In this document: positions 44,801 through 57,597 of the stretch, piece by piece
How positions within the stretch are numbered: the first letter of the stretch is position 1
Layout of the letters: every line of letters begins with the position of its first letter
Source of the DNA: Rotaria macrura
Lineage: Eukaryota > Rotifera > Eurotatoria > Philodinida > Philodinidae
Length of the DNA stretch: 64,000 nt
Direction of reading: 5' to 3'
Assembly (NCBI GenBank): GCA_900239685.1
Contig: OENT01000849.1
Coordinates: 5,614 to 69,613, forward strand
Position numbers and translations under genes: made by a program
Notes under the pieces: model-generated
What the model saw: only the letters and a program-made list of their open reading frames with translations
The model's database searches: none
What the model was told of the DNA's origin: nothing

Positions 44801-45553
44801 TTTCTATTCATATCTAGTATTCATTTCATCGTTGTTTTCTTTTTTTTCAGGTGCTTATTATTGTTTAAATATGGGAATGATTGCTACATCAACGTTTCTA
44901 TGTACTATTGTTGTACATATCTATTTTCGTGGTGCCGGACCGATGCCAACTATATTAAGAAAAGTTTGTTTTTCATTTCCAAAAACTAAAAAAATCACGC
45001 TTACATCGACTTGTTTTCTTTTTCATCATCATCATCATAAAAGGTTTTTCTTGAATGGCTTGCTCGATTTTTTCGTATGGTACCACATACAAATGCCTAT
45101 CAACAACATGCAGTCAATGGATTAATGCCTCCAATAAAAGCCACTTGTGATGGTGATAAATTTGAAAAATTTGAATTACTTAAAGAACGTTTTAAAACGT
45201 TCGGTGATAAACGTCCAGCAACAGCAAACAACGACGATTCATTAGAAGTTTTAGAAATGATGAATGATCATAGTCAACATCATTCACATCATTATCATCC
45301 GAATCAAGAGAATTCATTAACACAACAAATTCAACAACAAATATCAGCATCAATAACATTTATGACTGTTGAAACTGACTTAAAAGAAATACGTGATTTT
45401 CTACGTACGACAAGAAAACGAATGGAAGATAAAGAAGCTAAAACAAAAACAGTCAACGATTGGAAACAAGTTGCACTTGTACTAGATCGAACATTCTTTT
45501 TTATTTATCTTACAGCTATCATTATTTCTCTTGCTGTTATGTTTCCTCGATAG
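41803..45553 (+). CDS. Nicotinic acetylcholine receptor subunit, alpha type, atypical pore
   Basis: Complete 511-aa Cys-loop receptor subunit. Exons: 41803-41842, 41939-42114, 42171-42215, 42283-42308, 42367-42383, 42441-42507, 42709-42822, 42884-43062, 43139-43272, 43339-43366, 43435-43521, 44851-44963, 45044-45553. Features: signal peptide, EWDDEALTWDPEDYG, IWQPDVTLYN (loop A), Cys-loop C157-C171 with FPYD between, FGSWTYD (loop B, W178), vicinal C223-C224 flanked by tyrosines (loop C, defining an alpha subunit), TM1, TM2, TM3, a His/Gln-rich M3-M4 loop (about residues 345-485) and TM4 at the C-terminus. The aromatic box for agonist binding is present. TM2 is odd: aligned to alpha7 it has Pro at -2', Ser at -1' instead of Glu, Lys at 0', Val at 2' and Thr at 9' instead of Leu. 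This may change ion selectivity and gating. Two exons are tiny (26 and 17 nt). One donor reads GTTCGT, a weak but possible site. Confidence 0.93.
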
Positions 45554-47493
45554 AAGAAAAGAAGAAAAAAAAAAGGCAGGAGTTGTATTTTCTTTCTTGT
45601 ATTTTGTAAGAAAACAAGCCGATGTTATTTTATTATTTTGCTAAGACTATAGAACGAAGATAATTTCATGTAAATCTATTTAAAAAGAAAAACAAGCAAA
45701 CTAATAATAAATACGAGTAAAATAATGTTGTTCTTTTTCTTCGTATTTGTTTTTTTTTGTTTTATTAAAATTGAATGTGATATGTTGTGTATGTTGTACT
45801 TCTTCAACTTGATCGAATTCGAGATATTTTAAAACGTTCCTTTCTACTTTTTTATTTATTCATGTTACATATAATCAGATGACCGATGAGATTCTGATTA
45901 ATAACGATTAGCTAAGTATATAAAACAAATCTTAAGATAATTTAACTAACGTAGATACAAAACGACAATACGATTTTCCGAGTGAATCCCACTGGAAATA
46001 GTTTCTCAATGGTAAGATAAGCGGAAGAGAATCTTAATTAAATGGAAAGAAAAAAAAGGTCATTTAATGCATGAAATATCAAACTTAGACTCATTATTAA
46101 CGGAATCGATAATTTTATATCAAAATAAGACTGATCATCGCATGATAAGATAAAACATGAGATCTTGTTTTTTTTATTCATCTTATGATTGCAACTAATG
46201 TTTATCAATAGTAAAGATAATCAATAAGTATAGACATAACAATAGTTTATCTTTAACATTAGAATAATTACTTTATTATAAGCATTATATAATCCAGGAT
46301 AATCTCGATTTACAAGGTCAATTTTCTTTTACATCTAGAAAATAACTTAAAACATAAACAAATCAGTTTAACTATGCACGGATCTATGAATATTGTCCAA
46401 TAGTTTATATTGTGGTCAATAGTGTACGTTTGGGAATAATGAATATTTATTTTTTCTTCATTTCAATATAATTCTTAGGTTAACTTCGATGTTTCATAGG
46501 GTATAGAATTGATCATTTTCAGTTATGTTATTCGCAAGATTTCTCAAGTCACTTTGAATGATCATATTTATTTCATAAGAATTAATTAGTAACTTAGCTT
46601 TTTACTTTTCTCGATTTCCGTTTGAATGCTCGTTATTAAAGTACCTGTCGAACAATTTAATTTGAAATAAGATCTTTCATTAAAAAAAAAGAGGACGGAT
46701 ATTTTCTTTAATTTGATACAATGTTTCTATGAGAAACTGTGTGTAACTCTATTTATGTTGTTATGATTACGCAACTCATATTCCTTGGCGAAATCTGATT
46801 TTGTCGTCGTTTTAAAAATTGATATGAAATTACAATATGTGTGAGTGACAATCTTTGTTTTTTTTTGTGATTGTTCTAAAGTAGTACTTTGACTAAAAAG
46901 TTCAACGAAATTTTCTTCCTAAAATAAGCGTTAAATTTTCTAGACAGATAAGTATTATACAATCATAGGATTGATTTAAAAGTTACTTCTTTAAAACGTA
47001 TTCAGTCAATGTTCTAACAATCTTATTAAAATATTAAATGTAATTTTCTAAATACGTGATGACAAAAGAAGAATGTTGAGTTGACTAGTGTGTAGTATGA
47101 GACAAGTATTGTACTTCAATTTTATTTGAAAGACGTCGAGTCTCGGATACTTTTGACTGTCGAATATGCATTAATTTATTCAAGAATTGTCGTATCGATG
47201 ACAACGTCGTTCTTCGAAATTACTTTTTTTATTAATGAGAATCTAGTTTAAAAGAATTGATTACTATTTAAACGTCAACAATGTAATTACGTAGCAATGA
47301 AAACAATGTTTTCAATTTTAGCTATAGCTAAAGTTATATGTTTAGTTTTGAAAACGTTCTCTAAATGTTAGACATCGTCGAAAGAAAACGATCTTCTTTT
47401 TTTTATTGCTCACTTGAGACAAATTGTGATAATGGGTATTGTTACATAGTGGATATGATAGATCACTATGTATGACGAATACAAATGGATCTG
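45554..47493. other. Non-coding stretch downstream of the receptor gene
   Basis: Begins with the 3' UTR of the acetylcholine receptor gene and is otherwise AT-rich. I find no supported gene on either strand before the tRNA-like sequence. Confidence 0.5.
45706..45711 (+). promoter_or_regulatory. Polyadenylation signal of the acetylcholine receptor gene
   Basis: AATAAA 153 nt after the stop codon, with T-rich sequence about 40 nt further on. Confidence 0.5.
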
Positions 47494-47568
47494 TCTCTTC
47501 TAGTCTTATTGGAAGAGGACATCTGCCCAGTTAGTAGAAGACGTTTGGTTCGAATCCCGCGAGGAGAA
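47494..47568 (+). tRNA. tRNA-like sequence, anticodon AGT (Thr), probably a pseudogene or SINE head
   Basis: The sequence fits the cloverleaf in register. Acceptor TCTCTTC (47494-47500) pairs with GAGGAGA (47561-47567) with one G-U; the D arm is 47503-47520 (GTCT/GGAC), the anticodon arm 47522-47538 (TCTGC/GTAGA) with loop CCAGTTA, the variable loop has 5 nt, and the T arm is 47544-47560. The box B word GGTTCGAATCC is perfect, box A is TAGTCTTATTGG, and TTTTT at 47574-47578 is a polymerase III stop. Against a working tRNA: the T stem (TTTGG/CCCGC) has two mismatches, position 33 is C, position 37 is T, and base 1 is T. It could be a decayed tRNA-Thr, or the head of a tRNA-derived SINE. No intron or A-rich tail is obvious. 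Confidence 0.5.
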
Positions 47569-50500
47569 CATCATTTTTCGTTCTGTCACTATAACATCTA
47601 GTCCTCTCTTACCGTCTATGTAACTGGTATATTTATCTATAATGAGAATCCTGTTTCCCTTGTGTTCATTGTAAAAGATTCTACAATTAAGTTAGTAAGA
47701 ATCTTGAAGATACATTAAAACATTGTATAGAATGTGTCACAATTGTGTGAAAACAGTAGAAGTACGATGATGATAGATTATAAAGTATTAGAAATGGTCG
47801 TCATAACTAAAGAATTGAAGGACACTTTCATAAACTCAAAAACAACAATTAGTATGCCTATTCGTATTTTGTCTGCATGCAAAGAAGAAAAACAAAAGCA
47901 AGAAATTAATTCGTTGATTTAATTTCCAGAGGGAATTTTCCACGATCAAAAATGTTAATCTTAAGAATATCGTTTCATGGAACCAAACTTTTGAAAAATA
48001 TTCTGTCTACTAAAGTTTTACTACACGCGGCAAAATTTCTTGATATTGAAAAATTGAAATCTCTAATTATATGAGAGTGTACAAAAATAGACTAATTCAA
48101 CTTCTGCATCAAATATTTATTTTTAAGAATAAATTTTGAAACTACTATTCATATGCATAATGTATGATAATAACTAACTTCTCATCTAACTCTAAAAAGC
48201 AATACTAAAATTCACTAAATGTTTAGAAAGATATTTTTATATAACCCGCTCATGATAGTCATCATTTCCATTCATGTATTGGATTGTATTCTGATCAATG
48301 GCATGTTCGTCATCAATGATCGGAAACAACTCATAACGTTTTTTTCTTTCTTGTTGTTTAAATAAATGAAGTATGACGATTTTAATTGCTTAGTTTTAAC
48401 TGTTTCACGAACGAACATATTCAGGTGTGAAATTAGTTTTCGATCGAGTTTGAAAGATCGAGCTTTACGTTGTCCATAGGTATGCCATGTAAGCACTAGA
48501 AACCTCCCGACTGTTTGAGCAGTAGCAAATATAGCCTTATCAAGATATCGGTATGCCATGAAAGTATCCTTTTTTTGAAATGTAGCTCAAAAGAAACGTT
48601 TCTTTAAAATATGAATATTTTCGTTAGGATACATTAGTTCTTGTTCAAACATTGGCGAGTATCTATCGACAAACTTTCACTTCGAAATTCGATCATTCAA
48701 ATTCTCTGGAAGATCTAATGCACGTTGGTTAAAAAGCTCATGGCTCGACAACATAAGGACAGGAAACGAAACCATACGAGATTACTTAACAAGTTCAGTG
48801 AGGTCTATCGTATGTGTCTATAATCGATTCAAAAGTAATTTGACATCCGGATAGACTCTCTGGCCATGAAATGTCAACGTACCATAATGGTCTTTTTATC
48901 AGTTACTGTCCCATTTGAAAAACTACTAATCTAGGAAAGGTATTACTCGGATCGGGATACAGAGAGGGCAATTACCCCTTCGCATGAAATGAGAAAACGT
49001 CTTTATTATTAATCCTTCGTTGTCGTTCTCACGTTGAAACATCGCTACTGCTCTGGCGTCTACATGGACCCACCTATAGAAAATGACAGAAGTTGATACT
49101 ACTGTTTTATGCAAGCTATTCATTTATGTACTATAAACTTCGAAAGACTACCCTTCTTATAGAGACAGACATATCAGTTTCCATGACAGCAATATAAGAG
49201 TATATAATGTCGAAAAAACGTTGTCTGGAACTTAATTCATAACAGTATTCAAGTATACTTGAATAGATAATAGATTCTATTACTTCAGTCTAGATTAGTA
49301 GAAATACGCACGTGTATTATCATACACGTTTTACTCACAATTCTGTCCGAATAGATCCTATCTTATTTTGATCCCAATCGATGATTTCTCATTTTGGTTC
49401 CTCTCCAGTTCTCTTATAATTCGTCTACTTGAAAAAAGACAATAAGCCTTCACTAATGCTCATAAAACATATGAAACGCTCATCTTTAAATGCTCATCGG
49501 TTAAACTAAATCCATGTAGTAATTCGACTACATACATTTAACTTGAAGCGATTGTCAAAATAAACATATTGAAAAACAAAGAGTAGCATGCAGTTCACAA
49601 CAACTACAAATCGTAATGCCTCAATATTCAATTATCAAGATATTCGATATACACTTACACAAAAATACAAAAATAGCAGGGAATGACGTTATTATTATCG
49701 TGAAAGACCATGCACAACTTCTTTATCATTATGCCGTGACAATGAATGAATTATTCGTGAAACTAGTATTCATATTTGTACAATTAATCCGCCTGAGAAA
49801 GTCATCGTTGAAACAATCTTTTCTGAGATGAATACATATTTTAACATCATCTTGCAGAGAAATCCAGAATTCGTTCAATAAAAAGACTAAATTAGCTGAA
49901 GATATTTATTCTCAACTTTTTTCTCTAATGGATGAACATAGTAAGATCGAGCTTACAGATTTACAACTAGCGTTTTCTAATTGATCAAACAGTGAAAACT
50001 AAATTGATGAAGAATTTTTGAAAAATTCAAAATCAAATGTTTAAAAGACAAAGTCGATTGAAGTGTGGTGTTGATCAAAAGTATACTAAAAATTTAACTC
50101 TATAAAACGGAAAGATGAATTATTATTATTGGTAATGAATGTACAAACGAATTAAGACGAAATTCTATGAGAAAACAATGAAGGGAGAGGCAATGGATGA
50201 TCGCTTTAGATAGCACGAAAATGTTGTCTATAGCACCAGTGTTGTTATGAAGTTCAGTTGGGTCGACTCCTGCGTTTCCTCTCATTTAGAACGATTTACA
50301 ATTTCTAGTAAGAATATTTTACAATAACAAGAGATTAGAGATGAGATAAAAGAAATGATCAGAAACAACTAGTATTAGTTACAAAACTGTAAGCTGAGTC
50401 CACTCGAATCGCACAACAGTAACCAAGGGTTGAATAAAGAGTCAGTTCGATCTGATTTAATAGAAATTTTATCGTCTCTAGATATATACATTGACTTGTC

Positions 50501-50855
50501 AAACGCAATATTTTATGATGAAGATGAAAATAATTATCTTTAGGACTTGTTGATGTTTCTTATTTTTTTAGATTAATGTATCCGTTCTATTTTTGTCGAT
50601 CGTAGTCTCTGAAATATGGAGAGAAAACGTTAATACGTTGATTGAATCAAAGTTTTATCAATCTATTTTCATTAATAATACAACAGCAACAACAAAAAGA
50701 ATAGATTCATACAAATTATAAACAGAATTGTTTTATAATGTATTTCGTACAAACAGATCATTGATAAAGTTGTAACAGTTGAACGATTCAATGTAACTCG
50801 TTGTCTGTACTTTACAACTTTTATTTACAAATATTAATATAAAAACAAATGAAAA
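47569..50855. other. Non-coding stretch after the tRNA-like sequence
   Basis: No gene I can support. The open frames 47734-47922 (+), 48272-48559 (-) and 49616-49831 (+) lack domains and splice partners. Around 49890-49985 a short stretch reads AEDIYSQLFSLMDEHSKIE and then breaks with stops, which may be a decayed coding fragment of unknown origin. Confidence 0.4.
50820..50825 (-). promoter_or_regulatory. Polyadenylation signal of the 104-aa gene
   Basis: AATAAA on the - strand, 31 nt beyond the stop codon of the small gene at 50856-51366. It supports that gene being real and transcribed leftward. Confidence 0.5.
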
Positions 50856-51366
50856 TTAAGCAGTTTCTTGATATCGTCGACACGAATAAGTCATACGATC
50901 TGGTAAATATCGATTGGCAGATATCAAATGATTACCACGTCTATGTGAATGAGAAAAGAAAATTTATTTTTTCTTTTTCAACTATTAGTTTCTTCTAAAT
51001 TGATCTATCTTACGAAAGTCCAATTCTTGTACATTCAGAATTACGTTTAAATTCTGATCGAGCTAACAATGCCATGAATGCACTTTCCTCAGAAGGAATC
51101 TTACAAGAATAACGATTGTCAATAGATATTTTTTCAACTGAAAAATAAACATATATTTATATCAATTGAGACACATGTACATGAAACTATTTTCTTCTCT
51201 TACATTCAGCACGATGAGCATTTTCAATGAATTGAAATTTTACATCAGTTGCTTCCTAAAATATGTTCAATGTTGTTATTGTAATTAAAAGAAAGCAAAA
51301 AAATTAATTTACTAAAAACTTTTTGTCTGTTGGAACAACTTGAATTTCGCTGTCTATATTAGCCAT
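50856..51366 (-). CDS. Unrecognised small four-exon gene (104 aa)
   Basis: Too fragmented to show as a long open frame, but the splice model is clean. Exons 51366-51313, 51255-51204, 51137-51014 and 50940-50856, all GT-AG, phases 0, 1 and 2, total 315 nt. The introns are 57, 66 and 73 nt, like those of the other genes here. The protein starts MANIDSEIQVVPTDKKFL, continues EATDVKFQFIENAHRAEF and ends MTYSCRRYQETA. It is soluble, with no signal peptide or membrane segment, a mixed charged composition and four cysteines that do not form a familiar finger. I do not recognise the family. Small conserved proteins of this kind are often cilium- or microtubule-associated, but nothing here proves that. 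A polyadenylation signal follows closely. Confidence 0.7.
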
Positions 51367-51963
51367 TTGTGACAACATAAACGTCCACTATTGAAAATAA
51401 AGCAAAAGAATTATTTGAACGCACATAAATGAAATTCGACAGAGAGAGAGAGAGATCTATTTGAAATACATATGCGTAGAAAGGTCCTATTTTAAATAGG
51501 TTCTTTGTTTTTCTTCGCGTAACGACATACGCATGCTTCAAGATATCATGACTTCATTTGAGTACTTGAATAAACACTAAACTCGACGAATATAGTCTAA
51601 ATAAACGGGCTCTGAATACGTTCATACATTGTTTTATTATAAGACAGATGTCGACTTGTTCAACTATTTCTTTTTCTCTTGTTTCAAATTTACTTTTTAA
51701 TTGACCTTGATCCGAGAACAGAAAAGCAAAACTTTGGACTTACAGTGTTGTGTACACCTGAAGGTATTCTCGAAAATGCACTCTCACCTCTTCAATGACT
51801 CATTCTCTTTAAGCTGTGACATAATGATGCATTTATATATTCTTGTTTTTCTTCATTATTCGATAATTACAATTGTAATTTTGATTTCCGAAATAGATGC
51901 ACTCATATTTCATGTGAAGGACGAAAACTATTCAATAAATTTCTATTTGAAAAATGAATATTA
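51367..51963. other. Presumed upstream region of the 104-aa gene
   Basis: AT-rich, with a short GA microsatellite around 51440-51455 and no supported gene. It should contain the promoter of the small gene on the - strand. It ends at the left arm of a TIR element. Confidence 0.45.
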
Positions 51964-52820
51964 TAACCGGTGGCCCAGAATAAATGGCATACGTTGTATT
52001 TCTTGAATATCTTGCTTAGTTTTGTTTGTAGTGAGCTGAGATTAGAATCGAAAGATAGTCTGTTGAATTTTCTGCAAATTCAGTATGAAACATTATTCTG
52101 TACAAAACAAAACAAAAGTATTCAACACATTCAAAAGGGTCAACTTTTGAAGTCATCTTTTCAATAGTATTTTAAAAGCATTTTTTAAGAACTTTGAAAA
52201 CGAATAAAACAGTAGTGAAGATGTTTTTGAGCATGCCCTGTTTCTTCATGTAGCTCACAGCTCTTTAAAATTAACGTAAATGTCGAAAAGGCAGACTTTT
52301 CAAAACGCTATTCAAAATCTTATATACAATCACTTAAATCGAATATTTTTCGACAGTTGAATTAAACAAGAGACTTTCGAATCAATTTTTGCCGCTGAAT
52401 TCGTTACAGTGGTTCTTTTCCATCAAAGCAAAGAAAATTCGAACTCCAAAGAGTTTGTTTTGGTGTGCGTCTTTTTCTAGTAGCTTCAAAATCGAAGAAT
52501 GAAACAGCTAATTTCTCTTCAATCTGAAAACGAAGATTATTAACGAATGACGTAAGAATGAGCATCACTAAACGATACCTATATTACTTTATTGTTGCCA
52601 TCGTGAGCCAACGAAAAAAATCTAAAAAGCGATTTTTCAGTTTAGAAAATTGGTTCTCTTGAATGTGTTGAGTATTGTTACTTTTATATTTTTGCTTTAA
52701 TTTGTACGTAATAAAAATTCGTACCATACTTGTAGAGAATTCAACGAGCTATCTTTCGATCTTAATCGCAGCCTTCCACGAACAAATATAAGCAAGACAT
52801 TTATTCTCGGCCATCCGTTA
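51964..52820 (-). mobile_element. Non-autonomous TIR element, family 1, copy 2
   Basis: Same family as 4853-5662 but inverted. It begins TAACCGGTGGCCCAGAATAA (51964) and ends with the complement of TAACGGATGGCCGAGAATAA (to 52820). The core matches copy 1 read backwards (GCATGCCCTGTTTCTTCATG at about 52232, then the TCGAAAAGGCAGAC and AATTCGTTACAGTGG stretches). The right arm has lost about ten bases relative to the others. No transposase is encoded. It separates the 104-aa gene from the 3' end of the HPS4-like gene. Confidence 0.7.
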
Positions 52821-52840
52821 CTTATATTACTCCTATTTTT

Positions 52841-52846
52841 TTTATT
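52841..52846 (-). promoter_or_regulatory. Polyadenylation signal of the HPS4-like gene
   Basis: AATAAA on the - strand about 115 nt past the stop codon, just before the TIR element boundary. Confidence 0.4.
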
Positions 52847-52959
52847 GTTGTTTTCTTTTTCTATTATGTAAGGTGCAGTGAAAAAAAAACCAGATTCTAT
52901 GGATTATCAATGAAGATCAAATGTTGCTGATAAAAAACTCGAATAATTTTTTTTTTCTT

Positions 52960-55900
52960 TCAATCTGCATTATCGTTGAAAAATAGAACTCGATTGATAC
53001 CTGTCTATAGAAATAGCTAATAAACAAATGTCTCTTACCAGTGTTTTAAGATAATCATCAGTCAATAACCTTTGTGGAATAACACCTGCAAATGTTATGC
53101 ATGAATTGTTTTGAACATAAAGTACTAATTCATCACGTTCATCTTCTAAATTTTTATCCGATATATTTTTCCAACTAACACGCATTTCATGACGATCACT
53201 TTTAAGAAGTTCGGAATCATTTATATCAAGAGTATTGGTAACGGTTGCACTTCGTTCACGAGAAGAATTGAATGATGTTCGACGTATTACTGGAGATTCA
53301 AGAATATCAAAACTACCTTCATCACTACTTTCATAATTATCGACGAGTTCTATACGAATTTGATCATCAGGCTCAGTTGAACTTTCCTCATTATCGATGA
53401 CCAACGTTTTCACCATATCATCGCTCATGGTTGATGTGCGTGATCGTAAAATTTCCATCTTAGCATCATCAGTTAATGATTCTTCTTTCCAATTAGGTGT
53501 TAAAGTAGTATTCGAATCTTCGTTGGTGTCCTAAATAAATGACATGTTCAACAAGAACTATTCAGTGAATCAATAATAACCTGCACATCTGTCAATGTCA
53601 AAACTTCCACCATGGATTCAGATGAAAGACTTAGTGCATCAACAGCACTCGGCGAAGATATTTCATCTCTTGAATCAGTTTCAAATCCTGTCTCTTCAGA
53701 TGAACCAGATTGATCTGTTAAGACTAACACACCAGAACGTTTTCTAAGAATCAATGATGATCGACGATCAAGACTATTCAATGGACTCTTAAGTGATAAT
53801 GAATCATCGGACGGCGATGATAAACCATCGTATAAATTGATCGGTCGTATTGGTATGTTACAACTTTGAGTTGAAATCTTAACATCATTAACAATAGTTT
53901 TAGTTGTTTGCATTTGAGTTGATGATACATTCGATGATTGAGGAAGATAAAGTCGGAAGAGTGAGACACCACTTTTTAATTTAAAGTCTGATTCCCATGG
54001 AATATAGACCAAATTTTTCTATGAAATTCAAAACTAAATATACACATATCTTTATAAACAAAACAAAAAGTATAAGTATTCTTATCAAGTGTTTTAATAA
54101 AGTAGAGAGATTATTTGCCAAAGAAAACTTTTAATATCTTTATCTTGAATTTCTCGTTTAGAAAAAACGCTTTGATTTTTTCGATATGGGAATAGTTTTC
54201 TTTATATCAACATCGATTGAATCTTGAATCCTTTACTATACAAGATATATATTCTGATTTAAAGACAGATCTCAACAAGGAACACTTGCTGAAGACTCGA
54301 GTTTACAAAATGTCATTTTTTACTTGAAATATATTTTATATTATAGATAGTAGGAAACTATTACACTGTAGTAAACAATTGAGATAAATCTAGTATTCAA
54401 TTGTGAAGAAATGTTTTGCTTTACTAACAGCAAGTAGTTCAGCATTTCATCGAGAGAACTATCATCGTTTTCAAGATTAATTCTTAAATATAATGTTCAT
54501 GTTGAATACATATCATATAGTTTTGTTGTTAAACTAGAACGTTATTTAAACTGTCTAGTAAAATTTTCATTATACACAAGATGTTGAATTAATGATAAGT
54601 CGACTTATGTTTGACTTAAATGGTTATTATCATCCTATGACATATTGCCAAGATTAAAAGCAATTGTTATACTGATACGAGAGATACCCGTTAAACTATT
54701 CTCATTTTTCTATAGAATATATATTTTCATGATTAATATCTTTCTTGCCCAACAATCATGCTTCACATCGTCAAACTAGAACAATTATACACTCATGAGT
54801 TATTTCTCTCTTGAATTTGAACTTATGTTGCAAGTTTAAGTTTCCATAGAAATCTACATACGTATAATAAAATCTCTTGATTAAATATTCGATTTCAATA
54901 AATGTTTTACATGGAAACAATTATCAACATCGTGCATCTTGTTATTGTAGAGAAATGATTTTGTTGTCGTTTCTACAACGAATAAATTTAATTATACTCA
55001 AACTTTTCGTAATGATCAATCAGTAAGCCTTGAAAATAAGAAGTTCTATAGAAAAACTTCATGCTCTTTCATTTAACACATTCAAATTAAAATTTCTCAA
55101 CCAAACTAATTTCACTCACCGGTAATAGTTTTTTCAATCCAAAAATTAATTTTAAATAAAAAGTCGTTTTAGAATCCCACGTCGAATATAAAATTCTACA
55201 AAATACGATGAATAAATAAAAAGAAAAAAAAACGTCATGAATTCATTGATTGATTTTATTTACTTATCATCATATCCAATAAATCCATCTTGTAGTCCAT
55301 ATGTCGATTTCAGATGATCTAAACAATGTTTAACTTGTAATAACACTCTTTGATTACCCTATAAAATTTCAAACGAATAAATATTTAAAAAATTGATTTC
55401 ATTTTTTGTTTGTTTTTGGAATACTAACCGTTTTCAATGGTGTATATTCGACAATGGAAAAGAAGTGTGCTACTGATCGCTTTCGATTACAGACATAATT
55501 GACAATGGGTGTTAATGCATCGTTGAGATATTGTGTCATTGTATTATCTTTCGAATGAATCTAGGAAAGAATTTCCTTTTCAAAATTACAATTCTATGAA
55601 TTGAATTTACCGAATCTATATAATTAAATGTACCGTATAACATATGAAATAAACCTAGAATTTGTTCAAGATGAATATGTGCTTCTTCGGATGTAAAACG
55701 ATCATGTGGCAAAGATAAGAACTAAATTAAAAAGTGAAAAATTAACTAAGAATCAATGTAAAAATCTAGATATTTATTTACAGCACTATGTCGACCATAA
55801 TGTTCATGTACAACGAGTGTCTTTTCAAAGTCTAATGTTTCCGGTATGGATTGAAAAAGATCATGTTGAAAATATTGTACGATACCAACAATTTTTCCAC

Positions 55901-56108
55901 AATCCAAAATTTTCTAAATTTAGTTTAAGTATACGAATGAAATAGAACATGTAAAAGAAGAAAAAAAACGAGTTATTACATTTTTTTTTAATTGTTCCTC
56001 AGGCGGATAGAAATATAGAATAGCCTGAGGGAGAACATCATTATCATCTCCAGATTCTTTCATCATATAAAAATCAAATATGAAGAAAAATAGATCTGTT
56101 GTTGCCAT
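52960..56108 (-). CDS. HPS4-like longin-domain protein (BLOC-3 subunit)
   Basis: Predicted 549 aa. Exons: 56108-55980, 55913-55782, 55721-55611, 55560-55429, 55358-55264, 55195-55120, 54018-53581, 53530-53039, 53004-52960; all GT-AG and the frame closes. The N-terminal ~200 residues look like a first longin domain: FFFIFDFYM, AILYFYPPEEQLKK, CGKIVGIVQYF, then a helix-rich HLEQILGLFHMLYGTF. The middle (about 240-490) is Ser/Asp-rich and probably disordered, and the C-terminus (ELVLYVQNNSCITFAGV) looks like the last strands of another longin-type fold. This order fits HPS4, which with HPS1 forms BLOC-3, the exchange factor for Rab32/38 in lysosome-related organelles. It is shorter than human HPS4 (about 700 aa). 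Another member of the HPS4/CCZ1 longin group is the alternative. Confidence 0.65.
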
Positions 56109-57597
56109 CTTCAATGCCGTCTGTATGTAAATGTAGACTGTTGCAATTCAATTGATGTAGTAAAACAACACGTGATATATAGTCTTTATGCTTATAGATA
56201 AAAATGAGAACTAAAGAGAATCAAATTCCACTTTATCTTTTTCTATTATCTTTTTTTCTTATATTCATAATGACGCTGATAAAAGACTAGAGTATTTCAT
56301 AGACAAGACAGTAAATGTGTGTATGATGAAGCAAATTTTGATTTAATGAAAACGATCGTCGGTGTCGATTAATAGATGTCGACAGTGTAGAATTGAGTAA
56401 AACTGTTATGTGTTTATTCAGGAAATATTTTGTGTGATGCAAACTGAAGAAAGAAAAAAAGATCGACAGATAATATTGTGCAAGCAATGGCGTGCTTCAC
56501 TCGTACCTAGTTCACACCTGAAAGTACGATAATTATCGTTTTTTTACCCTCGGCTGTAATGAGAACAGATTGACTTTGCAAATAAAAAATTCATATGATA
56601 CAGAAATACGATTAGTTACTAATTCGATAGAGAATTCAGAAAATGAATGCGGTATTTTGTTTTTCGAACTATTTCTTAAAGTACGAGATATTCTCCTTCT
56701 TTATTCATGCTTAGATAACATGTGACAAATTAGTGAAGACCATATGCTTATATCTAATATTCTAGAACGAATTGTTACACGTAACCTTTTCGCATTATCG
56801 AACGATCTACTTTCTGTGAGATAAACAAGGTTAAGTTTCGATAGATGGCAATCGTCTTTTTAAATTTCATTTTCTCTAAAGTGTCGAAGCATTTATTTCA
56901 ATTTTAACATAAAAACACAATCAATCTATGACGAACATTGTGGTGTAGAAATGAAATTCTTCAGATTCCCTTTACCATCCTCGCTCAAAAATGCCTTTTT
57001 TAAAAGGTTAAAGGATGGACGGAAAAAAATGTCGGTAAACAAACATTGACCTTTTTCTCAGGTGAAGTAGGTCATCCGACACAGAATGAGAGAGACAGCT
57101 CATAGATACATCAGATTCCACATATTTATTTATTATTTCCCCTTTTTTATTGGAATCGAACTATTGTCAAGTGAGAGATAACTTGTTGAGTTATGCCATG
57201 GAACTTGTATGAAAATATTTTCAAAAGCAATTCATGTCATTCCTGTTGTCAAGAAAAATCTTCAGATTTATAAACTAGCAGACAACTCTGTAAAGCATAA
57301 CAGGGGTACATTCAAACATTGTAAAAAGCAAATCAATCCAATGACACGTTCATGTGTTCTTCGATCTTACTGATATGAAAACAAATAGATAATGATCAAT
57401 CATTTGAGGACCACTATAAAAATAAATTTTCTGTCAGATGACATATTTGGACAAGCATTTTTCTGAGCCCAGTGAAATTCATTCGCTCTCAAAAAAAATG
57501 TTTTGCATCTGTTGAATTCGAAGTATGAAATGAGCCCGATGGTTCATTGTTTTGAGTTTGCTATAGTTTATTAAGTTTGAAAAAAAATAACATAACT
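56109..57597. other. Non-coding stretch upstream of the HPS4-like gene
   Basis: No supported gene. Presumably holds the promoter and 5' UTR of the HPS4-like gene near 56110-56500. The open frame 56287-56487 (-) shows no domain. Confidence 0.45.

Noticed and set aside
48272..48559. 95-aa - strand open frame
   Set aside because: No domain, no codon or splice support; surrounded by non-coding sequence.
49890..50100. Possible decayed coding fragment (SLMDEHSKIE...)
   Set aside because: Too short and interrupted to assign to any family.
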